64,000 bases of DNA from contig NZ_CP024314.1 of assembly GCF_002944315.1 (NCBI RefSeq), positions 1,612,001-1,676,000 on the forward strand, given 5' to 3'. Shown in pieces: positions 1-9,346 of the stretch. A model generated the notes under the pieces. That model did no database searches. It was not told the DNA's origin and saw only the letters and a list, made by a program, of their open reading frames with translations. Position 1 is the first letter of the stretch. Each line of letters begins with the position of its first letter. Origin of the DNA: Rhizobium sp. NXC24. Its GTDB lineage: Bacteria; Pseudomonadota; Alphaproteobacteria; Rhizobiales; Rhizobiaceae. The position numbers and the translations under genes were made by a program.

Positions 1-1
1 C

Positions 2-955
2 GCGGAGATCGTCGCAATCTGCGATCGCGATCCAGAGCGATTGAAAATTGTCGGCGAACAGTTTGGCATCGAGCGCCGGTACAGCGATGCGGCGGCTCTC
101 TTTACCGACGGCGGCTTCGATTTCGTCGATATCGCGACGACCGTGCAAAGCCACCGTGCCCTGGTGGAAATGGCAGCGGCCCATAAAGTCCCCGCCATCT
201 GCCAAAAGCCGTTTGCCAAGACATTGAGCGACGCCAAAGCCGTGGTCAAGGCTTGCGCGGACGCCGCCATCCCCCTGATGGTTCACGAGAATTTCCGTTG
301 GCAGACACCGATACAGGCGGTGCACACCGTCCTTCAATCAGGCGTGATTGGCGAGCCGTTCTGGGGCCGTTTTTCCTTCCGCTCCGGTTACGACGTCTTC
401 TCAGGCCAACCCTACCTTGCCGAAGGCGAGCGCTTCATCATCGAGGATCTCGGCATCCACACGCTCGATATTGCGCGCTTCATCCTTGGCGACGTCGCGA
501 CGCTCACCGCGCGCACCAAACGGGTCAATCCGAAAATCAAGGGCGAGGACGTCGCGACGATCATGCTCGACCATCAGAATGGCGCGACATCAATCGTCGA
601 CGTGAGCTATGCGACCAAGCTTGGTGTGGAGCCCTTTCCCGAGACGCTGATCGAGATTGACGGAACGCTGGGAACGATCCGGCTCTCGCAGGGATATCGC
701 CTCGAGGTCAATAGCCCCGAAGGCACGACAGTGTCGGATGCCTCACCGCAGCTTCTCTCCTGGGCCTCGCGCCCTTGGCACAACATCCAGGAGAGTGTCC
801 TCGCCATCCAGCAGCACTGGACCGACCGCCTTGCCGATGGCAGCGAGACCTCCACGTCCGGTGCGGACAATCTCAAGACCTTCGCTCTTGTCGAGGCCGC
901 CTATGAGAGTGCCGCCAACGGGTGCCCGGTCGATATCGGAGCGATGCTGCGATGA
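2..955 (+). CDS. apsD: Gfo/Idh/MocA oxidoreductase, probable D-apiose dehydrogenase (5' partial)
   Basis: The reading frame is open from base 2 (AEIVAICDRDPERLK...), so the start and part of the Rossmann nucleotide-binding end lie outside the window; 317 residues are visible. The segment VAICDRDPERL followed by a variable loop and the later CQKPFAKTL (the EKP-like motif of the family) identify a Gfo/Idh/MocA NAD(P)-dependent sugar dehydrogenase. GIHTLDIARFILGD fits the family's C-terminal substrate domain. The stop overlaps the next start as ATGA. The family alone does not give the substrate. The neighbours (ApnL-like lactonase, DhaK/DhaL, apiosidase-like hydrolase, sugar ABC importer) suggest D-apiose dehydrogenase, which oxidises D-apiose to apionolactone in known rhizobial pathways. 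Family assignment is firm; the apiose role is inference. Confidence 0.75.
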   Translation, partial: AEIVAICDRDPERLKIVGEQFGIERRYSDAAALFTDGGFDFVDIATTVQSHRALVEMAAAHKVPAICQKPFAKTLSDAKAVVKACADAAIPLMVHENFRWQTPIQAVHTVLQSGVIGEPFWGRFSFRSGYDVFSGQPYLAEGERFIIEDLGIHTLDIARFILGDVATLTARTKRVNPKIKGEDVATIMLDHQNGATSIVDVSYATKLGVEPFPETLIEIDGTLGTIRLSQGYRLEVNSPEGTTVSDASPQLLSWASRPWHNIQESVLAIQQHWTDRLADGSETSTSGADNLKTFALVEAAYESAANGCPVDIGAMLR

Positions 956-2835
956 CGGCCAATATCGATCCGTTTCAGCTCTACGGCACGCACGAGACCG
1001 AAACACCGCCGGTGCGGCTGACCGCCGGCAAGCTCGCCGTTGACTTCAAGGACGGCAATCTGCGAACCATCCGCTACGACGGCGCCGAAGTCTTGCGGGC
1101 CGTCTCCTATCTGGTTCGCGATCGCGATTGGGGCACGTATGCGCCTGTTATTGACGAGCTGCGGATCAATCAGCTCCAAGACGGCTTTTCCATCAGCTAT
1201 GTCGCGCGCTGTGCGGGGCCCGAGAATAGCTCGCTTGCAATCGGCGTTCACATAACGGCCGAGGCCGGTGAAGCGCTGATCTTCGAGGCGGAAGCGCTGA
1301 CGACCACCGGTTTTGAGACGAACCGCTGCGGCTTCTGCATCCTGCATCCGATCGTCGGCGTTGCCGGCAGGCCGGTTTCGGTCGAGCATATCGATGGCAG
1401 CCGCGAGGACACGCATCTACCCGACCTCATCGAACCCTGGCAGCCCTTCAAGGATATGCGGGCGATTACGCATGGCGTGACGTCAAACGTGACGGCGGAG
1501 TGCCGCATGGAAGGCGACACTTTCGAAATGGAGGACCAGCGCAATTGGTCCGATGCCTCCTACAAGACCTATGTTCGCCCGCTTGCCCTGCCTTGGCCCT
1601 ATCGCATCCCACCCGGTGAGTCCATGCGGCAACGGATCGTTCTCACCATAGGCGATATGCGACGTTCGCCCACCGCGTCTTCCACGCTTGCTGCGAATCC
1701 GCCCCCGGTCAAACTGAGGCTCGGAGAGAAATCCGGCACGATGCCGGCAATCGGGCTCATCATTACGCCGGACGAAGCGAAGGCAACGCTCGCGGCGCGT
1801 AATCGGCTGGCCGAAGTCGCGCCACAGGAATTATTGTTCCACTTCGACCCCGACGCCGGCCATGGCGCTGACGCCTTCAATTCCTTCGCGGCCATCGCGG
1901 CGCTTCACGCCGGCCGATCGACGTTGGAAATCGCATTGCCGTGCCGCCAGGCTCCGCTTGTCGAAGCACAACAAATATCGAGCTGGATGCAAGATGCCGG
2001 TTTCAAGCCGGACGCAATCGTCATATCGCCTTCGGTCGACCGGCAATCAACGCCACCGGGTAGCAAATGGCCCGAGTGTCCGCCGCTTGAAGAGGTTTAT
2101 GCCGCCGCTCATGCAGCCTTTCCAGGCGTGCGGCTTGGCGGCGGCATGCTCAGCTATTTCACCGAACTCAACCGCAAGCGCGTTCCTTCCGGATCGCTCG
2201 ACTTCATCACCCATTGCACCAACCCGATCGTACATGCGGCTGACGATCTCAGTGTGATGCAGACGCTGGAAGCACTGCCGTTTATCACGCGCTCGGTCCG
2301 CGCCATATACGGCGACAAGCCCTATCGCATAGGCCCCTCCACCATCCCGATGCGCCAGAACCCCTATGGCAGCCGGACGATGAATAATCCCGCCGGCCGC
2401 CGCATTCCGATGGCAAACAGGGATCCCCGGCACAATGGCCGTTTCGCCGAAGCCTTCGCGCTTGGCTATGCGGCTACCGTGCTCGACGCCGGATTGGAAT
2501 GCCTGACGCTTTCAGCATTGGCTGGGCCGTCAGGGTTGATCGCCGGAGGGGGTGAACCATCGCCGGCCGGCGGCAGGCGACCGATCTTCAATACGATCGC
2601 GACGCTCGCCCGCCTCGCCGGCAGCCAATGGCGGGAATGTGTCTCCTCAGATCCGACTGCCGTCCTTTCTTTTGTTGCTGCGCCGGCTAACGAGGCACCG
2701 CAATTGCTACTGGTGAACATTACGGCCGCGGCCCGGCAGGTGGAACTTGGATGCCTGCGCCCGGCCGAGAAACTAAAAAGCGGAAGCCTCACGCTCGCGC
2801 CTTTTGCCGTTGGTTCGATCACGCTGATGGATTGA
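952..2835 (+). CDS. apnL: Probable D-apionate lactonase (ApnL-like)
   Basis: This 627-residue protein starts at the ATG that overlaps the previous stop (ATGA). Residues 1 to about 240 look beta-rich; the middle (about 260-520) has the alternating pattern of a TIM barrel; a small beta domain closes the protein. No signal peptide is visible, so it should act in the cytoplasm. Its length, its position directly after a Gfo/Idh/MocA dehydrogenase and its company match the lactonase ApnL of D-apiose pathways, which opens apionolactone to D-apionate. I recognise it by this context and overall look, not by a catalytic motif, so another glycosidase-like hydrolase is possible. It is certainly a real gene: it has a long frame, tight coupling and consistent codon use. 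Confidence 0.6.
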   Translation: MTANIDPFQLYGTHETETPPVRLTAGKLAVDFKDGNLRTIRYDGAEVLRAVSYLVRDRDWGTYAPVIDELRINQLQDGFSISYVARCAGPENSSLAIGVHITAEAGEALIFEAEALTTTGFETNRCGFCILHPIVGVAGRPVSVEHIDGSREDTHLPDLIEPWQPFKDMRAITHGVTSNVTAECRMEGDTFEMEDQRNWSDASYKTYVRPLALPWPYRIPPGESMRQRIVLTIGDMRRSPTASSTLAANPPPVKLRLGEKSGTMPAIGLIITPDEAKATLAARNRLAEVAPQELLFHFDPDAGHGADAFNSFAAIAALHAGRSTLEIALPCRQAPLVEAQQISSWMQDAGFKPDAIVISPSVDRQSTPPGSKWPECPPLEEVYAAAHAAFPGVRLGGGMLSYFTELNRKRVPSGSLDFITHCTNPIVHAADDLSVMQTLEALPFITRSVRAIYGDKPYRIGPSTIPMRQNPYGSRTMNNPAGRRIPMANRDPRHNGRFAEAFALGYAATVLDAGLECLTLSALAGPSGLIAGGGEPSPAGGRRPIFNTIATLARLAGSQWRECVSSDPTAVLSFVAAPANEAPQLLLVNITAAARQVELGCLRPAEKLKSGSLTLAPFAVGSITLMD

Positions 2836-2893
2836 CCTGACACCCGAGAAGCGCAACTTAGTCTTCCGAAGCGAGATGACCGGGAGGACTGAC

Positions 2894-3913
2894 GTGAAGA
2901 CAAAGAAGCTTATCAATGACGGCGCAGCCGCCGTGGACGAGATGCTGGCAGGCATTCTGGCGGCTCATCCCCGCCACGTGCGCGCCCTCGAAGGATCGCC
3001 GCGGTCACTCGTCGCAATCCAGGGGCCGCGACCCGGCAAGGTCGGCATGGTCGTCGGCGGCGGCTCGGGGCACGAGCCGACCTTCCTGGGTTATGTCGGC
3101 AAAGGGCTTGCCGATGCTGCAGCAATCGGAAATGTCTTTGCCTCTCCGCCACCGGATCCGATCATCGAATGCGCCAAGGCGGTCAATGGCGGCGCCGGCG
3201 TCCTGTTCTTATATGGTAATTATGCCGGCGATGTCATGAATTTCGATATGGCGGCCGAAATGCTCGCCATGGATGACATCGAGGTCCGCACCGTGCTGAC
3301 GACGGACGACGTCGCCTCCGCTCCCGTCGACCAACGGGACCGCCGGCGCGGCGTCGCCGGCAATGTTTTTGTCTTCAAGGCCGCCGGCGCTGCCTGCGAT
3401 CTGATGTACAGCCTGGACGAAGTGGAGCGGATCGCGCGATGGGCGAACGACCGCACCTTCACGATCGGCGTTGCGCTATCGCCCTGCTCGCTGCCTCAGA
3501 CGCTCAAGCCGAATTTTCAGCTTGGCGAGGATGAGATGGAAATCGGCATGGGCATTCATGGCGAGCCGGGCGTTGCCCGCGGTCCGCTCAAGCCGGCCGA
3601 TCAGGTGACCGCCGAACTGCTCGATAAAATCCTCGGTGAGATGAAGCCCGTACGGGGCGACCGGGTGGCCGTGCTTGTCAACTCGCTCGGCTCGACGCCG
3701 CTGATGGAACTCTACATCATGATGCGGAAGGTCAAGATGACGCTCGATGCTGCTGGCATAGAGATCCACTTGTCGCTGGTTGGGAACTACTGCACGTCGC
3801 TGGAGATGGCCGGTGCCTCGATCACGTTGATGCATTTGGACGATGAACTGCAACGACTGATCGATCATCCCTGTGATTGTGCGATGTTCCGTTCTGGTGA
3901 AGTGCTCCGATGA
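2894..3913 (+). CDS. dhaK: Dihydroxyacetone/erythrulose kinase, DhaK subunit
   Basis: A GTG start at 2894 is chosen because GGGAGG lies 6 bases upstream, and the protein then begins VKTKKLINDG like other DhaK proteins; an in-frame ATG 18 bases earlier has no ribosome site. The 339 residues cover a full DhaK (substrate-binding) subunit: GGGSGHEPT near the N-terminus, and MGIHGEPG with His222 as the expected covalent substrate-binding histidine. It pairs with DhaL, whose start overlaps its stop (ATGA). The family phosphorylates dihydroxyacetone or four-carbon ketoses. In an apiose operon the likely substrate is L-erythrulose, formed when 3-oxo-isoapionate is decarboxylated. That decarboxylase is not in the window, so the substrate is inference. 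No PTS-type DhaM is nearby, which fits an ATP-dependent enzyme. Confidence 0.88.
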   Translation: MKTKKLINDGAAAVDEMLAGILAAHPRHVRALEGSPRSLVAIQGPRPGKVGMVVGGGSGHEPTFLGYVGKGLADAAAIGNVFASPPPDPIIECAKAVNGGAGVLFLYGNYAGDVMNFDMAAEMLAMDDIEVRTVLTTDDVASAPVDQRDRRRGVAGNVFVFKAAGAACDLMYSLDEVERIARWANDRTFTIGVALSPCSLPQTLKPNFQLGEDEMEIGMGIHGEPGVARGPLKPADQVTAELLDKILGEMKPVRGDRVAVLVNSLGSTPLMELYIMMRKVKMTLDAAGIEIHLSLVGNYCTSLEMAGASITLMHLDDELQRLIDHPCDCAMFRSGEVLR

Positions 3914-4554
3914 CCAAGACAATCACCGTTGACGATCTCAAATCCCTTCTGAACCTCATCGCGGAAGCGATGACCCGCGAAAAAGACCGTTTATGCGAGC
4001 TCGACGGCGTCATCGGCGATGCCGATCACGGTATAGCCATGGAGCTCGGTTTTTCGGGGGCCGCGAAGGCCGTTGTGCCACTGGATTCGGCAACGGCCGA
4101 TCCGACACTCGTCTTCAATACAGCGGCAAAGGCTTTCCTGAACGCCGTCGGCGCTTCATCCGGCCCGCTCTATGCCACCGCCTTGATGCGTGCGGGCGCC
4201 GCGGTAAAGGGCAAGCCGTCGCTGACGGATGACGACATGGTGGACGCCTTCGTTGCGCTTGCCAAAGGGATCCAGGACCGCGGCAAGGCGGAGGTCGGGG
4301 AGAAGACCATGGTCGACGCCTGGGCGCCCGCCGCCACCGCCTGCCGAGCGGCGCGCGACAAGGGGCTGTCGCTGGCGGATTGTCTCTCGGAAGCTCTGAT
4401 CGCCGCCGAAGCCGGGACGGAAGCAACGAAGCATATGGTGGCCACAAAGGGGCGTTCTTCCAGGCTTGGCGAGCGCGCCTTGGGCCATATCGATCCGGGA
4501 GCAGCCTCGGCAACGGTCGTCATCTCTTGCTTCAAAGGGTTCTTCCTACCTTAA
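3910..4554 (+). CDS. dhaL: Dihydroxyacetone/erythrulose kinase, DhaL subunit
   Basis: A 214-residue DhaL, the nucleotide-binding subunit of the kinase. IGDADHG at residues 35-41 carries the magnesium-binding acidic residues of the family (D32, D37, D39 region), and GRSSRLGERALGHIDPGA near the C-terminus is the usual DhaL signature. The start codon overlaps the dhaK stop, so the two subunits are translationally coupled. Together they should phosphorylate a short-chain ketose with ATP in the cytoplasm. The length matches the roughly 210 residues of stand-alone DhaL proteins. Confidence 0.88.
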   Translation: MTKTITVDDLKSLLNLIAEAMTREKDRLCELDGVIGDADHGIAMELGFSGAAKAVVPLDSATADPTLVFNTAAKAFLNAVGASSGPLYATALMRAGAAVKGKPSLTDDDMVDAFVALAKGIQDRGKAEVGEKTMVDAWAPAATACRAARDKGLSLADCLSEALIAAEAGTEATKHMVATKGRSSRLGERALGHIDPGAASATVVISCFKGFFLP

Positions 4555-4556
4555 TG

Positions 4557-4572
4557 ATGATGACCTCATCAT
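4557..4572. promoter_or_regulatory. Inverted repeat upstream of the sugar-binding protein gene
   Basis: Just after the dhaL stop lies ATGATGA-CC-TCATCAT, a perfect 7-base inverted repeat with a 2-base centre. TTGACA follows at 4578. It sits 67 bases before the binding-protein start, in the only real gap of the operon. It could be an operator or part of an internal promoter, or an mRNA hairpin setting the differential level of the binding protein. No good -10 is visible. Confidence 0.35.
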
Positions 4573-4638
4573 ACCAGTTGACATGTGCCTGTTGATTTGC
4601 CAAAACCGCCCTCAGCATTGTTCAGAGGAGGACGGGAA

Positions 4639-5892
4639 ATGCGCATCAACTCCAAATATGCAAAACGATTTGGCGCGATGGCGATTGCTGCAGCAACCTT
4701 TGCGGCGACGAGTGTCCAGGCGCAGGACCTGACACTATGGACGCTCAATTTCGACAACGGCGCGGCAAACGGTGCCCTCAAGAAGGTGGCGGCGGATTTC
4801 GAGGCCGCCAATCCCGGCACCCATATCGAAATCGTCCAACGCGGCGTCGATGAACACAAGACCGCGCTTCGCGTGGCAGCAGGCTCCAGCAAGGGACCCG
4901 ACATCTATTTTAGCTGGGCCGGGCTTGGTCTCGGCGGCGAATATGTGAAAGCCGGCCTCTCGCTGCCGCTCGACAAGTACTATACCCAGTACAAGTGGAA
5001 CGACGAGTTGCTACCGTCCGCCGCCGCCTTTGCCGATCTTTATCCGGGTGGCAAGCATGGCGTGCCCTTCACCTTCAAGGGCGAAGCGATCTATTACAAC
5101 AAGAAGCTCTTCCAGAAGGCCGGCATCGCCGAGGAGCCGAAGACCTATGAGGAACTGCTGGCGGCGGCCGACAAGCTCAAGGCGGCTGGAATTCCGGCCT
5201 TCACCTTCGGCGGCTCGGTCAACTGGCACGTCATGCGTCTGATGGACGTGCTGCTCGAAACCAAATGCGGCGCCGACAAGCACGACGCGCTGATGGCCAT
5301 GAAGGCCGACTGGACCAAAGAACCCTGCGCCACCGATGCCTTCACCGAATTTGCCAAGTGGACCAAGGACTACACGCTGAAACCCTTCATGGGCATCAGC
5401 AACCAGCAGTCCTACACACTGTTCGTCGCCGGCCGTGCCGCGATGATGCTCGAAGGCGACTGGCTGGTCAGCCAGTTGAGCGGCAGCAAGGTCAACCTCG
5501 ACGATTACGGCGTCGTGCCGTTCCCGACGAACACCAACCGCCTCTATGGCTTTGCCGAATACAATTACATCAGCACCAAGAGTAAGGATCCGGATCTCGC
5601 CGCCAAGTTCCTCGACTATTTCCTGTCGACCAAAGTACAGCAGGATCTCGTCGGGCAGATCAGCTCGATCTCGGTCAACAAGAATATCCAGTACACCAAC
5701 CAGAAGCCGCTCGAGGCGAAATGGCTGGATATCTTCAAGACCTACAGCAAGGTCTACATGAATGGCGACCAGGCATTCCCGCTTGATGTCACCACCGAAT
5801 ACTTCCGGGTGATCAACGACGTCGCTGCCGGCAATATCCAGCCGGCCGATGCCGCCAAACAGTTGCAGACCTTCATCGCGGGTCGCACGTAA
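4639..5892 (+). CDS. ABC sugar transporter, periplasmic binding protein (family 1)
   Basis: The ATG at 4639 is chosen over an upstream in-frame ATG because GAGGAGG precedes it and it gives a clean signal peptide: MRINSKYAKR, a hydrophobic core, then SVQA with cleavage after residue 28. The mature part (LTLWTLNFDNG..., FEAANPGTHIEIVQRG) is a family-1 extracellular solute-binding protein of the kind that takes oligosaccharides and glycosides, 417 residues in all. It delivers substrate to the two permeases that follow. Known D-apiose binding proteins belong to other families, so a family-1 protein here hints that larger apiose-containing glycosides are imported. The ligand is inference. Confidence 0.85.
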   Translation: MRINSKYAKRFGAMAIAAATFAATSVQAQDLTLWTLNFDNGAANGALKKVAADFEAANPGTHIEIVQRGVDEHKTALRVAAGSSKGPDIYFSWAGLGLGGEYVKAGLSLPLDKYYTQYKWNDELLPSAAAFADLYPGGKHGVPFTFKGEAIYYNKKLFQKAGIAEEPKTYEELLAAADKLKAAGIPAFTFGGSVNWHVMRLMDVLLETKCGADKHDALMAMKADWTKEPCATDAFTEFAKWTKDYTLKPFMGISNQQSYTLFVAGRAAMMLEGDWLVSQLSGSKVNLDDYGVVPFPTNTNRLYGFAEYNYISTKSKDPDLAAKFLDYFLSTKVQQDLVGQISSISVNKNIQYTNQKPLEAKWLDIFKTYSKVYMNGDQAFPLDVTTEYFRVINDVAAGNIQPADAAKQLQTFIAGRT

Positions 5893-5987
5893 TCCCTCGA
5901 GGGAGGCCGCCAGTCCGAATGCCAATCGCAGCGGGCGGCTTCCCTCACTCTATGCCCACGCGTCAGTTGCCGCCGGGAGCAATCAGA

Positions 5988-6887
5988 ATGTTATTCCGCA
6001 ATCGAACACATGACCCTCGCGTTCAGGCAGCGATCCTGCTCGCCCCGGCCATGCTGATCTACGCGATTTTCGCGCTTTATCCGATGCTGAACGTGGTGGT
6101 GCTGAGCTTTCAGAAATGGAATGGCCTCGATCCCCAACGTCCATTCGTCGGCCTGGCCAACTATCAATATATCTTCACGCAGGATCCCGTTTTCTGGGTG
6201 GCCTTCCGCAACACGGTGATCTGGACGATTATGTGCGTGATTTTCCCGCCCATGATCGGCCTGCTGCTGGCGCTGAGCCTCAATCAGAAGCTTTTCGCCC
6301 GCAATACCTTCCGCGCCATCTTCTATCTGCCGGTCATTATCGCCCCGATCGCGGTCGCGACCATGTGGAAGTGGATGTACGATCCCTTCTTCGGCCTTTT
6401 CACCGAGATTCTGACGTCCATGGGGCTGCAGGACTGGATTCAGGACTGGCTCGGCAATAAGGACATCGCGCTCTATTCGGTCTTCGTCGCCTACCTCTGG
6501 CAATCCGTCGGCTTCTCCATGGTTCTGTTTCTCGCAGGCCTGCAAAATGTTTCGCAAACGCTAGTCGAGGCCGCACGCATCGATGGCGCCGGGCGCTGGA
6601 ACATCTTCCGATACGTCACCCTCCCCGCGCTGCGCACCACGCTGACAATCGTTCTGGTGTTATCGGTCATCTCGTCGCTGAAGGCCTTTGACATTGTCTA
6701 CGGCCTGACGGGCGGCGGGCCGGCGCAATCCACGCAGATGCTGGCGCTCTGGGCCTTCACGCAAGCCATGCAAATCTTTGATTTCGGCCGCGGTGCTGCG
6801 ATCTCCGTTGTCCTGCTGCTCATCACCATCGCCATCGTCATTCCCTACCTTCGATGGACGCAGAAGCATGAGGAGGCCGAACAATGA
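5988..6887 (+). CDS. ABC sugar transporter permease (MalF/UgpA type)
   Basis: An inner-membrane permease of 299 residues if the ATG at 5988 is used. It has GGGAG nine bases upstream and the protein then starts MLFRNRTHDPRVQ before the first membrane span; in-frame ATGs at 5919 and 5952 are possible. About six membrane segments are seen. The EAA loop that contacts the ATPase is VEAARIDGAGRWNIFRYVTLPAL in the C-terminal half. It overlaps the next permease start (ATGA) and forms the heterodimeric channel with it. Confidence 0.85.
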   Translation: MLFRNRTHDPRVQAAILLAPAMLIYAIFALYPMLNVVVLSFQKWNGLDPQRPFVGLANYQYIFTQDPVFWVAFRNTVIWTIMCVIFPPMIGLLLALSLNQKLFARNTFRAIFYLPVIIAPIAVATMWKWMYDPFFGLFTEILTSMGLQDWIQDWLGNKDIALYSVFVAYLWQSVGFSMVLFLAGLQNVSQTLVEAARIDGAGRWNIFRYVTLPALRTTLTIVLVLSVISSLKAFDIVYGLTGGGPAQSTQMLALWAFTQAMQIFDFGRGAAISVVLLLITIAIVIPYLRWTQKHEEAEQ

Positions 6888-7771
6888 CGGCAGCATCGGC
6901 ATCATCCATGTCGGATGGCTTCGAGACCATCATTCCGGCAAAGCGCAAGCGGGATCCAGTCCTGATCGGCTTATGGATCGCGCTGCTCCTCGTCGCCGCG
7001 ATCTGGCTTGCGCCTTTCGTCTTCATTGTCTTCACGTCGCTCAAAACGCAGGCTGATGTGACGACGACGGGCGCCTTTGTGCCGCCCCTCAATCCGGCTT
7101 TCGAGAATTATTCGAGCGCCTGGGGTCGCGGCAATTTTGCCAACGCCTTCCTGAACAGCACCATCATTACCGTCATCAAAGTGCCGCTCGGGCTTATCCT
7201 TTCAGCGATGGCGGCCTATGCGCTCGCCAAGATCCGGCTGAGGTTCAGCAAGATACTGCTGCTTCTCGTCGTCTTCGGCACGATGATCCCCTTCCAGGTC
7301 ATGCTGGCGCCGCTCTTCACACTGGTCAATTCACTGGGCCTCATCGATACCTATCCCGGCGTGATCCTGCCCTACATCGCCTTCGGCGTTCCCTATCAGG
7401 TCTTCATCCTGCACGGCTTCTTCAAAGGCATTCCAAAGGAGCTGTCCGAAGCCGCTCTGATCGATGGTGCAAGCCATTTCACCATCTTCCGCCGGATATT
7501 CCTGCCGGTTTGCCTGCCGGTACTCGCCGCGCTGCTCATCCTTGATTTCGTTTCGACCTGGAACGAATTCGCCATGGCGCTTGTGCTCCTGCAGGATCAG
7601 CACATGTGGACGCTGCCGCTCGGGCTCATGTCCTTCCAGGGACAGTTTTCAAACGACTACGGCCAGCTCAATGCCGCGATCGTCATGACCGTGCTGCCGG
7701 CAACGCTCGTCTACCTCATCTTTCAGCGATATTTCGTCTCCGGCCTCACCTCCGGCGCCGTCAAGGGCTGA
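6884..7771 (+). CDS. ABC sugar transporter permease (MalG/UgpE type)
   Basis: Second channel subunit, 295 residues, with a short cytoplasmic N-terminus, then a membrane span at about residues 25-47 (LIGLWIALLLVAAIWLAPFV). The EAA loop is SEAALIDGASHFTIFRRIFLPV. The end GLTSGAVKG is typical of this permease class. It is translationally coupled to the preceding permease by ATGA overlap and lies 38 bases before the hydrolase gene. Confidence 0.87.
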   Translation: MTAASASSMSDGFETIIPAKRKRDPVLIGLWIALLLVAAIWLAPFVFIVFTSLKTQADVTTTGAFVPPLNPAFENYSSAWGRGNFANAFLNSTIITVIKVPLGLILSAMAAYALAKIRLRFSKILLLLVVFGTMIPFQVMLAPLFTLVNSLGLIDTYPGVILPYIAFGVPYQVFILHGFFKGIPKELSEAALIDGASHFTIFRRIFLPVCLPVLAALLILDFVSTWNEFAMALVLLQDQHMWTLPLGLMSFQGQFSNDYGQLNAAIVMTVLPATLVYLIFQRYFVSGLTSGAVKG

Positions 7772-7809
7772 TCAATCACCTAATCGGCAAGTCTTTCGAG
7801 GAGAATATC

Positions 7810-9324
7810 ATGTCCAGTGCAACCGTCGAAAAATGGGGCGTCTTCGAGGCCGCTTTCAACGGTCCTTCGGGCGGCAATCCCTATCTCGACGCAGCATTCG
7901 ATGCCGTGTTCAGCCAGAACAGCCGCGAAATCCGCGTGCCCGGTTTCTATGACGGCGACGGCGTCTATCGCCTCCGCTTCATGCCCGACAATGAAGGTGA
8001 ATGGTCCTTCAGGACGCGTTCGAAGACCCCGGAACTCGACGGCAAGACCGGCTCGCTGACCGCCACCAAACCCTCGCAGGGCAATCACGGCCCCGTGCGC
8101 GTGCGCAACAAGTTTCATTTCGCCTATGCCGACGGCAAGCCGTTCCTTTCGTTCGGGACGACCTGCTATGCCTGGACACATCAGCCGCTGGAGATGCAGG
8201 CGCAGACACTCGATACCCTGAAGAAGGCGCGCTTCAACAAGATCCGCATGGGCGTGTTTCCAAAGGACTATCCCTATAATGTCAACGAACCTCTCCATCC
8301 CTGCTTCGAAAAGGCTGCCGATGGCAAAGAGGATTTCGATCGGCCCAACCCGGTCGCCTTCCGGCATTTTGAAAAGCAGGTGGCGGCACTTTGCGAACTC
8401 GGCATCGAGGCCGACATCATCATGTTTCACCCCTACGATCGCTGGGGTTATGCCGACATGTCGGCCGAACAGGATTTCCGCTATGTCGCCTATCTCGCGG
8501 CGCGGCTTGCCGCCTATCGGAACGTCTGGTGGGCGCTCGCCAACGAATATGACTTCCTTCTCGACACCAAGCCGATGGCGCAGTGGGATCGTTATTTCCA
8601 TATTCTCGAAGAGAACGACCCCTACGGCCATCTGAAGTCCATCCATAATGGCGAACCGACGATGAACTTCGATCATCGCAAGCCCTGGGTGACCCACACC
8701 TGCATCCAGAACTGGGATGTGAAGCGCACGCAGGAATGGCGCGACGCCTACGGCAAGCCGGTCGTCAATGACGAGCCTGAATATGAAGGCAACATCATCC
8801 AATCCTGGGGCAATCTGACGCCGCAGGAACTGGTGCATCGTTTCTGGATCACGGTGACGCGCGGCGGCTATGCCGGCCACGGCGAAACCTACTCCCATCC
8901 GCAAGACCTCATCTGGTGGGCGAAAGGCGGGGAACTGCATGGCGAGGCGTGGAAACGCATCGGCTTCCTGCGCGACCTGCTGGAGAAAGATGTGGTCAAG
9001 GGGCTAGAGCCGCTCGGCGCAAGTGGTGAATGGCCCTGGACGCGCGTCTCGGGCGCCCAAGATGGCGATCTCCGTTATATCTATCTTGGCGAGCACCAGC
9101 CCGTCGTCTGGTCCACCGGCCTGCCCAAAGACGGCACTGACTACGATGTCGACATCATCGACACCTGGGAGATGACGATCACCCCCGCAAAGAAAGTGGA
9201 AGCCCCGATCCCGCACCCCACCCGGCACGGCGCAATCGTGCGCGGCGGCAAGGCGGATGCAGCCTTTGGCGTCGAACTGCCGGGTAAGCCGTACCAGGCC
9301 CTTCGCATCCGCAAGAAGAACTGA
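7810..9324 (+). CDS. DUF5060 / apiosidase-like (DUF4038) glycoside hydrolase
   Basis: The start at 7810 is set by AGGAG six bases upstream; the frame is open further upstream but overlaps the permease. The 504 residues contain an N-terminal beta domain (about 7-95; [20 protein letters not shown]), which matches DUF5060, and then an apiosidase-like TIM barrel from about residue 100. Likely catalytic acids are Glu246 in WWALANEYD and Glu322 or Glu324 in [10 protein letters not shown]. No signal peptide is present, so it should act on substrate already imported into the cytoplasm. It sits between the permeases and the ATPase of a sugar importer. Family knowledge suggests release of apiose or a similar branched pentose from a glycoside; the exact bond is unknown. 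Confidence 0.8.
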   Translation: MSSATVEKWGVFEAAFNGPSGGNPYLDAAFDAVFSQNSREIRVPGFYDGDGVYRLRFMPDNEGEWSFRTRSKTPELDGKTGSLTATKPSQGNHGPVRVRNKFHFAYADGKPFLSFGTTCYAWTHQPLEMQAQTLDTLKKARFNKIRMGVFPKDYPYNVNEPLHPCFEKAADGKEDFDRPNPVAFRHFEKQVAALCELGIEADIIMFHPYDRWGYADMSAEQDFRYVAYLAARLAAYRNVWWALANEYDFLLDTKPMAQWDRYFHILEENDPYGHLKSIHNGEPTMNFDHRKPWVTHTCIQNWDVKRTQEWRDAYGKPVVNDEPEYEGNIIQSWGNLTPQELVHRFWITVTRGGYAGHGETYSHPQDLIWWAKGGELHGEAWKRIGFLRDLLEKDVVKGLEPLGASGEWPWTRVSGAQDGDLRYIYLGEHQPVVWSTGLPKDGTDYDVDIIDTWEMTITPAKKVEAPIPHPTRHGAIVRGGKADAAFGVELPGKPYQALRIRKKN

Positions 9325-9346
9325 TCGGGTCTACAGGAGGAATTTC

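Noticed and set aside
7780..8940. 386-codon open frame on the minus strand
   Set aside because: Antisense to the apiosidase-like gene, which has a good ribosome site and catalytic motifs.
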